Part shown: positions 1 to 4,870 of the stretch, one piece after another
How the letters are laid out: each line of letters starts with the position of its first letter
How positions within the stretch are numbered: position 1 is the first letter of the stretch
From: an uncultured Hyphomicrobiales bacterium
GTDB taxonomy: Bacteria; Pseudomonadota; Alphaproteobacteria; Rhizobiales; Beijerinckiaceae
Direction of reading: 5' to 3'
NCBI GenBank assembly: GCA_903918155.1
Contig: CAIXDD010000016.1
Span: forward strand, 1-6,891
DNA length: 6,891 nucleotides
Translations under genes and position numbers: made by a program
The notes under the pieces: generated by a model
What the model was told of the DNA's origin: nothing
The model's database searches: none
Seen by the model: only the letters and a program-made list of their open reading frames with translations

Positions 1-378
1 GCCGGCATCGTGCGCAACCGCGCGAAGATCGAAGGCGCGATCCTCTCCGCGCAGGCGTGGATCGAGATCGAAGGCAAGCAGGGCTTCTCGACCTATCTGT
101 GGGATTTCGTCGACGGGCGCCCCGTGCAAGGCAAGCTGCGTCGCATGGGCGACATGCCGACGCAATCGCCCATGTCGGAGCGGCTGTCGAAAGACCTGAA
201 GGCGCGCGGCTTCAAATTCTGCGGGCCCACCATCGTCTATGCTTTCGCGCAGGCCGTGGGCATGGTGAACGATCATCTCCTCGACTGCCATCGCTGCGCG
301 GAATGCGCGAAGCTTGGACAGGCGGCGCCAAGTTCCGGCAAGACGAGACCAAGCAAGACGAGATCGGGCAAGACATGA
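1..378 (+). CDS. tag: DNA-3-methyladenine glycosylase I, 3' part (5' end outside window)
   Basis: This is the C-terminal 125 residues of a Tag-type base-excision repair glycosylase, which removes 3-methyladenine from alkylated DNA in the cytoplasm. The frame is open to the first base, so the true start lies upstream; the GTG at 10 is an internal valine. Family signatures seen are IVRNRAKIE, FSTYLWDFVDG, LSKDLKARGFKFCGPT and YAFAQAVGMVNDH. The H-x3-C pair in HLLDC matches the C-terminal half of the Tag zinc site (His175/Cys179 in E. coli). The substrate-pocket residues lie upstream, outside the window. After the zinc cysteine comes a basic tail of about 30 residues built from a KTR-type repeat. 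The stop overlaps the next start as ATGA. The family call is near certain; activity cannot be judged from this part alone. Confidence 0.95.
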   Translation, partial: AGIVRNRAKIEGAILSAQAWIEIEGKQGFSTYLWDFVDGRPVQGKLRRMGDMPTQSPMSERLSKDLKARGFKFCGPTIVYAFAQAVGMVNDHLLDCHRCAECAKLGQAAPSSGKTRPSKTRSGKT

Positions 379-388
379 CGGGCAAGAA
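337..388 (+). repeat. Short tandem repeat, period 14-15 bp, spanning the tag/HD junction
   Basis: CAAGAC occurs at 339, 354 and 369, with a variant CAAGAA at 383, inside a longer shared context of GGCAAGACGAGA type. In tag the repeat encodes (G/S)KTR(P/S) units at the extreme C terminus. The third unit carries the ATGA that ends tag and starts the next gene. The period is 15, 15, then 14 bases, so the last unit is out of phase with the Tag frame. Confidence 0.7.
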
Positions 389-1025
389 CGGCCTCAGGAC
401 AAGCCGCCCCAAAGCGCACGCCAAACCGCGCGCGTTCCAGCGCATGCTGTCGGGCCGCAGGCTCGACCTGCTCGACCCCTCGCCGCTCGACGTCGAGATC
501 GAGGACATCGCCCATGGGCTCGCCCGCGTGGCGCGGTGGAACGGCCAGACGCAGGGGCCGCATATTTTCTCGGTCGCGCAACATTCGCTGCTGGTGGAGC
601 GCATCGTCGCGGCCATGGACCCCGGCCTGCCGGCGCGCTGGCGCCTTGTGGCGCTTCTGCACGACGCGCCGGAATATGTGATCGGCGACATGATCTCGCC
701 GTTCAAGGCGGTGATCGGGGAGACCTACAAGGAAGTGGAGGCGCGGCTCACCGCGGCCATCCACATGCGCTTCTCCCTGCCCGTCGCCCCGCCTGCGTCG
801 CTGATGCGCATCGTGAAACAGGCCGACGTGGGCGCGGCCTATGTGGAGGCGATCCGGATCGCCGGTTTCGCCGTCGACGAGGCGGAGCAGTTTTTCGGCC
901 GCCCCGACGTGAGCTTGCGCAATCTGGAGCCCTTGACCGCGCCGATGGATTCGGCCCATGCGGAGGAGGCGTTCCTGCGCCGCTTCCGCGACCTGGCCGA
1001 CGAAATGGAGTCGAAGTCCGGATGA
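375..1025 (+). CDS. HD-domain phosphohydrolase, YfbR-like (COG1896 type)
   Basis: A predicted cytoplasmic 216-residue metal-dependent phosphohydrolase of the HD superfamily, closest in pattern to YfbR 5'-deoxynucleotidases, which dephosphorylate deoxynucleoside monophosphates. The metal ligands are visible in order: H70 in VAQHS, H96-D97 in LLHDAPE, and D151 in QADVG. R54-W55 (ARWNGQT) matches the Arg-Trp pair ahead of the first histidine in YfbR. The ATG at 375 was chosen because it forms ATGA with the tag stop and just precedes the conserved region. A longer frame from 57 would lie almost wholly inside tag. There is no clear Shine-Dalgarno, which fits coupling to tag. The first 20 residues are basic and look non-conserved. 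The HD fold is secure; nucleotide specificity is inferred from family resemblance and could differ. Confidence 0.9.
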   Translation: MTGKNGLRTSRPKAHAKPRAFQRMLSGRRLDLLDPSPLDVEIEDIAHGLARVARWNGQTQGPHIFSVAQHSLLVERIVAAMDPGLPARWRLVALLHDAPEYVIGDMISPFKAVIGETYKEVEARLTAAIHMRFSLPVAPPASLMRIVKQADVGAAYVEAIRIAGFAVDEAEQFFGRPDVSLRNLEPLTAPMDSAHAEEAFLRRFRDLADEMESKSG

Positions 1026-1035
1026 GCGCCTGATG
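1022..1035 (+). promoter_or_regulatory. Stop/start relay between HD gene and phosphatase gene
   Basis: The HD stop at 1023-1025 lies in ATGA. That ATG (1022) opens a mini-ORF Met-Ser-Ala-stop, whose TGA (1031-1033) shares its A with the phosphatase ATG in TGATG (1033-1035). A GGAG lies at 1007-1010, 11 bases before 1022 but 22 bases before 1033, so it is badly placed for the phosphatase itself. The arrangement is directly visible; a role in re-initiation is inference. Confidence 0.35.
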
Positions 1036-1554
1036 TCCTCCATCCATGTCTGCGCGCTGTCGCGCATCGAGACGACGGCGCCCGCCATCGGCGCGCGCAG
1101 CCTGATCTCGCTCATCAATGCGCAGACGCCCGTGCCGCGCCCCGCCTGCGTGCCGGAGGATCGGCATCTCTTTCTGGGCGTGTCCGACATCACGCAGCCG
1201 CTCGACGGCCATATCCTGCCGGGCGAAGACCATGTGCGCGCGCTGCTCGCCTTCGTGCGCGCCTGGGACCGCGCGGCGCCCTTGCTCATTCATTGCTACG
1301 CCGGCGTCAGCCGTTCGACCGCCGCCGCCTTTGTCGCCGCCTGCGCCCTGGCGCCCGAGCGCGACGAGCGCGCGCTCGCCCGCCTCATCCGCGCGCGCTC
1401 GCCCACCGCAACGCCCAACATCCGCCTCGTGGAGACCGCCGACCGGCTGTTGCGCCGCGGCGGCCGCATGACGGACGCCGTCGCGGAGATCGGGCGCGGC
1501 GCAGATTGCTTCGAGGGCGCGCCCTTCTCGCTGTCGATGGAGGGCGAGCCGTGA
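1033..1554 (+). CDS. Cysteine-dependent protein tyrosine/dual-specificity phosphatase family protein (COG5350 type)
   Basis: A 173-residue soluble protein with the phosphatase P-loop HCYAGVSRS at residues 87-95: nucleophile C88, phosphate-binding R94, and the Ser that follows. D52 in GVSDI, 36 residues before the cysteine, sits where the general-acid Asp of dual-specificity phosphatases is expected. Downstream, ARSPTATPNIRLVETAD resembles the helix after the P-loop in that fold. The ATG at 1033 removes an unconserved in-frame extension that would overlap the HD gene. The substrate is unknown: it may be a phosphoprotein, or a small phosphate ester given the neighbouring nucleotide hydrolase and Nudix regulator. 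The next gene overlaps its stop as GTGA. The family is confident, the role is not. Confidence 0.88.
   Translation: MSSIHVCALSRIETTAPAIGARSLISLINAQTPVPRPACVPEDRHLFLGVSDITQPLDGHILPGEDHVRALLAFVRAWDRAAPLLIHCYAGVSRSTAAAFVAACALAPERDERALARLIRARSPTATPNIRLVETADRLLRRGGRMTDAVAEIGRGADCFEGAPFSLSMEGEP
1539..1544 (+). promoter_or_regulatory. Shine-Dalgarno of the Nudix regulator
   Basis: GGAGGG, ending 6 bases before the GTG at 1551, lies within the phosphatase coding sequence. It is a near-ideal ribosome binding site and decides the GTG start that overlaps the phosphatase stop (GTGA). Confidence 0.75.
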
Positions 1555-2543
1555 CGCGCCCGCCGCCGGACGCGCGCCCGCGCGCAGGCGCCATTCCCCT
1601 CGAAGTGAATCTCACGGCGGCCATCGTGGCCATCGCCGGCGACGACCCGATGATTCTCGTGGCCGGCGCCGATGCGGCGGGACAGGCGATCCTGCCCTCC
1701 GGCCCATTCGATCCGCTCGCGCACCGCACGTTCGAAATGGGCCTGCGCGCCTGGGTGCGCGAACAGGCCGACGTGCCGCTGGGCTATGTGGAGCAGCTCT
1801 ACACATTCGGCGACCGCGGCCGGCAAGCGCAGGCCGACGACCGCGACCCTCATGTCGTCTCCGTCGGCTATCTGGCCCTGAGCCATCTCGACCCCGCGCA
1901 AGGCGGGCTCGACAGCGCGCCCTTCCGCCGCTGGTACGCTTTCCTGCCCTGGGAGGACCGGCGCGATTCGAAACCCGCCGTCATCGAGGGGAAAATCCTG
2001 CCCGCCCTCGCCAAATGGACCGCGCGCGATCCGGGCACGCCCAACGCCTATGGCCTCACCCGCACCGAGCGCGTGCGCATGCTCTTCGGCGACGACCAGC
2101 GCTACAGCGACGAGGCCGCCCTCGACCGCTATCAATTGCTCTATGAGGCCGGCCTCGTGGAGGAGGCGCGCCGCGACGGGCGCGCAAGCCCGCTGATCGA
2201 CGAGGCGGGCCCGCTGGGCGAACCCATGCGCAACGACCACCGCCGCATCCTCGCCACCGCCATGGCGCGCCTGAGGGCGAAGATGAAATACAGGCCGGTG
2301 ATTTTCGAAATGATGCCGCCCGCCTTCACGCTCACCGCCCTGCAACGCACGGCGGAGGCGATCAGCGGGCGCCGGCTCCACAAGCAGAATTTCCGCCGTT
2401 TCGTGGAGACCTCCGCCGTGGTGGAGCCGACGGGCGAATTCTCCAACCGCACGGGCGGGCGGCCCGCCGCGCTCTTCCGCTTCCGTCGCGAAGTGCTGCA
2501 GGAGCGCCCGGCGCCGGGCCTGCGGGTGGGCGTGCGCGGCTAG
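1551..2543 (+). CDS. Nudix-fold transcriptional regulator, NrtR-like (alphaproteobacterial NAD-regulator type, COG4111)
   Basis: A 330-residue protein made of an N-terminal Nudix-like domain (about 18-135), a middle insertion (about 136-235), and a C-terminal winged helix (about 248-315). EQLYTFGD at 81-88 followed by DPHVVSVGYLAL is characteristic of NrtR-type regulators. The C-terminal FTLTALQRTAEAISG, LHKQNFRR and TGGRPAALFRF match the NrtR DNA-binding domain. The Nudix box is degenerate: E62 and R70-E71 remain, but the two catalytic glutamates align with D74 and V75. It therefore probably binds rather than cleaves its ligand; NrtR proteins sense ADP-ribose and repress NAD biosynthesis or salvage genes. 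GTG start with a strong Shine-Dalgarno. It is last in the cluster, and its stop shares CTAG with the convergent fur gene. No NAD biosynthesis gene lies in this window, so its targets are unseen. Confidence 0.85.
   Translation: MTRPPPDARPRAGAIPLEVNLTAAIVAIAGDDPMILVAGADAAGQAILPSGPFDPLAHRTFEMGLRAWVREQADVPLGYVEQLYTFGDRGRQAQADDRDPHVVSVGYLALSHLDPAQGGLDSAPFRRWYAFLPWEDRRDSKPAVIEGKILPALAKWTARDPGTPNAYGLTRTERVRMLFGDDQRYSDEAALDRYQLLYEAGLVEEARRDGRASPLIDEAGPLGEPMRNDHRRILATAMARLRAKMKYRPVIFEMMPPAFTLTALQRTAEAISGRRLHKQNFRRFVETSAVVEPTGEFSNRTGGRPAALFRFRREVLQERPAPGLRVGVRG
2540..2543. other. CTAG palindrome shared by two convergent stop codons
   Basis: TAG of the Nudix regulator (2541-2543, + strand) and TAG of the fur-family gene (2542-2540, - strand) are read from the same CTAG. 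The genes overlap tail to tail by 4 bases, leaving no room for an intergenic terminator, so each transcript must run into the other gene. Confidence 0.9.
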
Positions 2544-2986
2544 GCCGGCTTGTCGGAGCCCTCGACGCGCTCGACGCGCTCGACATAGATGACCAGCCGA
2601 TGATCGAGGATGCGATAGCCGTGGCGGGCGGCGACCTCCGCCTGCAAGGCTTCGATCTCAGGCGCGTGAAACTCGATCACCTCGCCGCTTTTCACATCCA
2701 CGAAATGGTCGTGATGCTCTTCACCGCCGTGCTCGTAGCGCGCCCGCCCGGCGCTGAAGGCGTGGCGCTCCACGACGCCCAATTGTTCGAACAGGCGCAT
2801 GGTGCGGTAGACGGTGGCCAGCGAAATGCCCGGATCGAGCGCCTGCGCCCGCCGGTGCAGCTCCTCGACGTCGGGATGGTCCTCGGCCTCGCCAAGCACC
2901 CGCGCGATCACGCGGCGGGGCGCGGTCAGGCGCGCGCCGCTGCCTTTTAGCTTGGCTTCCAGTCTGGAGGCGGCGGTTTCCGTCAT
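2540..2986 (-). CDS. fur: Fur-family metal-responsive repressor (Fur/Mur type)
   Basis: A 148-residue DNA-binding metalloregulator. The N-terminal winged helix includes RLTAPRRVIARVL (19-31) and the recognition region SLATVYRTMRLFEQLGVVER. The C-terminal dimerisation and metal domain includes HHDH (91-94), GEVIEF, EIEALQ and a final DHRLVIYV. The protein has no cysteine; the positions of the E. coli Fur CxxC zinc ligands are D97 and S100. This pattern is typical of alphaproteobacterial Fur/Mur, where the protein may respond to manganese or iron. Zur and PerR are less likely for lack of their cysteines, and Irr lacks this sequence context. Start: ATG at 2986 gives a normal N terminus; an in-frame TTG at 3007 adds only PPLAPP-like residues. 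Neither has a Shine-Dalgarno. The symbol is provisional: mur is equally possible. Confidence 0.92.
   Translation of the reverse strand: MTETAASRLEAKLKGSGARLTAPRRVIARVLGEAEDHPDVEELHRRAQALDPGISLATVYRTMRLFEQLGVVERHAFSAGRARYEHGGEEHHDHFVDVKSGEVIEFHAPEIEALQAEVAARHGYRILDHRLVIYVERVERVEGSDKPA
2561..2584. repeat. 9-bp tandem repeat (about 2.7 copies) at the 3' end of fur
   Basis: CTCGACGCG is repeated at 2561 and 2570, with a partial third copy from 2579. On the - strand it encodes a V-E-R triplet repeat just after the conserved Fur core (residues about 135-142). Because the unit is 9 bases, copy-number change would keep the frame and only alter tail length. Confidence 0.8.
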
Positions 2987-3017
2987 CGGCGGCGCCAAAG
3001 GCGGCAAGGGGGACAGG

Positions 3018-3035
3018 CGCGGCGAAGGCGCCGCG
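3018..3035. repeat. GC-rich inverted repeat in the fur leader
   Basis: CGCGGCG at 3018-3024 and CGCCGCG at 3029-3035 form a perfect 7-bp stem with a 4-base loop. In the fur transcript it would fold about 30 bases before the ATG at 2986. There is no T-tract on either strand, so it is not a standard intrinsic terminator. A leader role is possible but unproven. Confidence 0.5.
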
Positions 3036-3055
3036 TCGGGGACATGCGTCTGGAA

Positions 3056-3085
3056 CTTGCGGGATTTTCGGGGCTTGCGGGATTT
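3056..3085. repeat. Short direct repeat upstream of fur
   Basis: CTTGCGGGATTT occurs at 3056-3067 and again at 3074-3085, 18 bases apart, each copy followed by a G-rich run. It lies between the candidate fur promoter and the fur start. It does not resemble an AT-rich Fur box. It could be a slippage duplication or a regulator site. Confidence 0.55.
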
Positions 3086-3106
3086 GGGGCGTGCGACATG
3101 GGGGCG

Positions 3107-3136
3107 ATTTTAGCCAAACCGGCCTGCGGCGTCCAA
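3107..3136 (-). promoter_or_regulatory. Candidate sigma70-type promoter for fur
   Basis: On the - strand TAAAAT (3112-3107) matches the -10 consensus at five of six positions. TTGGAC (3136-3131) lies 18 bases upstream as a weak -35. This is one of the few AT-rich spots in the fur-xseB divergent region. It would give a fur leader of about 110 bases. Prediction by eye only. Confidence 0.4.
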
Positions 3137-3202
3137 TCCCAAGGCCGCGCTGGAGGCGTTCCAACCGCGCGCCCTTTTGGATAGGATCACGCAGGATTCG
3201 CC

Positions 3203-3207
3203 AGGAG
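3203..3207 (+). promoter_or_regulatory. Shine-Dalgarno of xseB
   Basis: AGGAG ends 7 bases before the TTG at 3215. It fixes the TTG as the start, since no ATG or GTG lies in frame near the expected N terminus. Confidence 0.8.
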
Positions 3208-3214
3208 ACCTCCC

Positions 3215-3466
3215 TTGTCCAAGCCCGCCACCGCGCCCGACGGCCTCACCTTCGAACAGGCGCTCGCCGAACTGGAGGAGATCGTCAGCCAGCTCGAAAG
3301 CGGGCAGACCGCGCTCGACCGCTCCATCGAGCTTTACGCCCGGGGAGAGGAGCTGAAGAAGCGCTGCGAAACCCTGCTGAAGGCGGCGGAGGCGCGCATC
3401 GAGAAGATCGCCTTGTCCGCCGACGGCCAGGCCCGGGGCGTGGAGCCGCTCGACGTCGACAAATAG
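3215..3466 (+). CDS. xseB: Exodeoxyribonuclease VII small subunit
   Basis: An 83-residue protein of the usual XseB length. It partners with XseA to form cytoplasmic exonuclease VII, which degrades single-stranded DNA to oligonucleotides in repair and recombination. The core LTFEQALAELEEIVSQLESG (residues 11-30), then LDRSIELYARGEELKKRCE and LLKAAEARIEKI, gives the expected helical hairpin. The start is TTG with a strong Shine-Dalgarno, which may keep translation moderate; that effect is inferred. xseA is not in the window. It is divergent from fur and converges on hmgA with only 6 bases between stop codons, so no terminator fits in the gap. Confidence 0.95.
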   Translation: MSKPATAPDGLTFEQALAELEEIVSQLESGQTALDRSIELYARGEELKKRCETLLKAAEARIEKIALSADGQARGVEPLDVDK

Positions 3467-3472
3467 CGCCGC

Positions 3473-4813
3473 CTAGCCGGGTTCGCGCCGGTTCGGGTCG
3501 AAATGTTTGCGCAGGCCCGCCCAGCACCCGGCATAGCCGTCGTCGCGCTCGGGCGATTCGGCCGCATAGCGCGTGAGGCGCTGCGGCAGACGCGTTTCGA
3601 ACATGAAGGCCATGGTGCCTGATTGCTTCACGGGCTTCAGCTCGCCATTGCTCGCATGTTCGAACGAATGTTCGTCGGGCCCATGCGCCAGCATGGAATT
3701 GTGCAGGCTCGCCCCGCCGGGCCGGAAGCCCTCGGGCTTGGCGTCATAGACGCCATAGATGAGCCCCATGAATTCCGACATGATGTTGCGATGATACCAG
3801 GGCGGGCGGAACGTCTTCTCCGCCACCATCCAGCGTTCGGGAAAGATCACGAAATCCACATTCGCCGCGCCCGCCGTGTCCGACGGCGAGGTGAGCACCG
3901 TGAAGATCGACGGATCGGGATGGTCGTAAAGCACCGAACCCACGGGCGAGAAGCGGCGAAGATCGTATTTGCACGGCGCGTAATTTCCGTGCCACGCCAC
4001 CACGTCGAGCGGCGAGCGCTGCGTGATCGTGCGGAACAGGTCGCCGCCCCATTTCACGAAAATCTCGCTGCGCGCCTCGCGATCCTCCCACCAGGCGACG
4101 GGGGTGAGGAAATCACGCGGATTGGCGAGGCAATTGGCGCCGATGGGCCCGCGCTCGGGCAAGACGAAGGCCGCGCCGTAATTCTCGCAGACATAGGCGC
4201 GCGCGGGCCCGCCCGTCAGCTCCGCGCGAAAGACGACGCCGCGCGGAATGATGCAGACCTCGCCCGGCGCGATGTCGAGAATCCCGAATTCCGTGACGAA
4301 GCGCAGCCCGCCCTCCTGCGCGACGACGAGAAGCTCGCCGTCGGCGTTCATGAAATATTCGTCGCGCATGGAGCGCGTGACGAAGACGTAATGGGCCGCC
4401 ATGCCCGAGCGCGCGTCCGCATCGCCCGCCGTCGTCATGGTGCGCAATCCCGACACGAAGGTGAGGTCCTCCTGCGGTATCGGCGGCGGGCCCCAGCGCA
4501 GCTGGCCCAAAGGCAGGCTTGATTCCTCGCGCGCGGCGGGCGCGCTGCGCAGGAAGCCGGGCGCGACGCGCTCATAGCGGCCGGAATGTTTCACGCTGGG
4601 AAAGATGCGATAGAGCCATGAGCGGCGGTTGCTCGCCTGCGGCATAGTGAAGGCGGTGCCGGACAATTGCTCGGCGTAGAGGCCGTAATTGCATTTCTGC
4701 GGCGAATTGAGCCCGACCGGCAGCGCGCCCGGCAGCGCCTCCGTCTCAAAGGAATTGCCGAAGCCCGACATATAGGCGGGGCCTGCGGCGGAGGCGCTTT
4801 GCACAACGGACAT
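3473..4813 (-). CDS. hmgA: Homogentisate 1,2-dioxygenase
   Basis: A 446-residue, full-length cytoplasmic Fe(II) dioxygenase that opens the homogentisate ring to maleylacetoacetate in tyrosine/phenylalanine catabolism. The near-N-terminal MSGFGNSFETEALPGALP is a family hallmark. The iron ligands are visible: H341 and E347 in YHRNIMSEFMG and H377 in LAHGPDEHSFE. H298 in DHPDPSIFTV matches the catalytic base (human His292). The ATG at 4813 has a weak GGGA 7 bases upstream; an internal ATG at residue 15 would remove the residues just ahead of the hallmark. The later pathway genes (maleylacetoacetate isomerase, fumarylacetoacetase) are not adjacent: xseB lies downstream and a sensor kinase upstream. 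It could share the kinase transcript or use a promoter in the 57-base gap, where none is obvious. Confidence 0.98.
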   Translation of the reverse strand: MSVVQSASAAGPAYMSGFGNSFETEALPGALPVGLNSPQKCNYGLYAEQLSGTAFTMPQASNRRSWLYRIFPSVKHSGRYERVAPGFLRSAPAAREESSLPLGQLRWGPPPIPQEDLTFVSGLRTMTTAGDADARSGMAAHYVFVTRSMRDEYFMNADGELLVVAQEGGLRFVTEFGILDIAPGEVCIIPRGVVFRAELTGGPARAYVCENYGAAFVLPERGPIGANCLANPRDFLTPVAWWEDREARSEIFVKWGGDLFRTITQRSPLDVVAWHGNYAPCKYDLRRFSPVGSVLYDHPDPSIFTVLTSPSDTAGAANVDFVIFPERWMVAEKTFRPPWYHRNIMSEFMGLIYGVYDAKPEGFRPGGASLHNSMLAHGPDEHSFEHASNGELKPVKQSGTMAFMFETRLPQRLTRYAAESPERDDGYAGCWAGLRKHFDPNRREPG

Positions 4814-4852
4814 CGACGTTTCCCAGACCTGTTCTTGACACGGAAGGTGTGG

Positions 4853-4870
4853 CGCCTCGCTCCCGAGGCG
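4853..4870. repeat. Perfect hairpin between sensor kinase and hmgA
   Basis: CGCCTCG at 4853-4859 and CGAGGCG at 4864-4870 form a 7-bp stem with a 4-base loop, directly abutting the kinase stop at 4871-4873. A second small dyad (ACAC / GTGT around 4838-4849) follows on the hmgA side. No T-tract follows in the - strand direction, so it may be a weak terminator, a 3' RNA stabiliser or a processing site separating kinase from hmgA expression. Confidence 0.55.

Larger units (their letters stand above)
2983..3099 (-). other. Possible 38-codon upstream ORF overlapping the fur start
   Basis: An ATG at 3099 opens a - strand frame of 38 codons. Its TGA (2985-2983) overlaps the fur ATG (2986-2984) as ATGA. 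The peptide is Pro/Arg rich, contains a duplicated NPAS motif (NPASPENPAS) and ends with CPPCRLWRRR. The ATG sits 7 bases after a candidate -10 hexamer, so translation would be nearly leaderless. Against it: only about two thirds of third codon positions are G/C, lower than in neighbouring genes, and it has no recognised homolog. It may be a chance frame in GC-rich leader sequence. Confidence 0.22.

Noticed and set aside
57..374. N-terminal extension of the HD protein
   Set aside because: It would overlap tag almost completely and encodes unconserved Arg/Ala-rich sequence; ATGA at 375 is the better start.
273..2381. Long - strand open frames (338 aa at 273-1289, 361 aa at 1296-2381)
   Set aside because: They lie antisense to the HD, phosphatase and Nudix genes, have no recognisable motif, and are Arg/Ala/Gly-rich as expected for shadow frames in GC-rich DNA.
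2987..3007. TTG start for fur
   Set aside because: It adds only a short Pro-rich stretch, has no Shine-Dalgarno, and the ATG at 2986 gives the normal family length.
3159..3187. Possible xseB promoter (TTCCAA / TAGGAT)
   Set aside because: Both hexamers are poor matches, so a call would be guesswork.
3623..4522. 299-aa + strand open frame
   Set aside because: It is antisense to hmgA, whose sequence is fully conserved including the iron ligands; the frame shows no domain.
4835..4840. Perfect TTGACA on the + strand
   Set aside because: No matching -10 at 16-18 bases and no + strand gene downstream, so it is probably chance.
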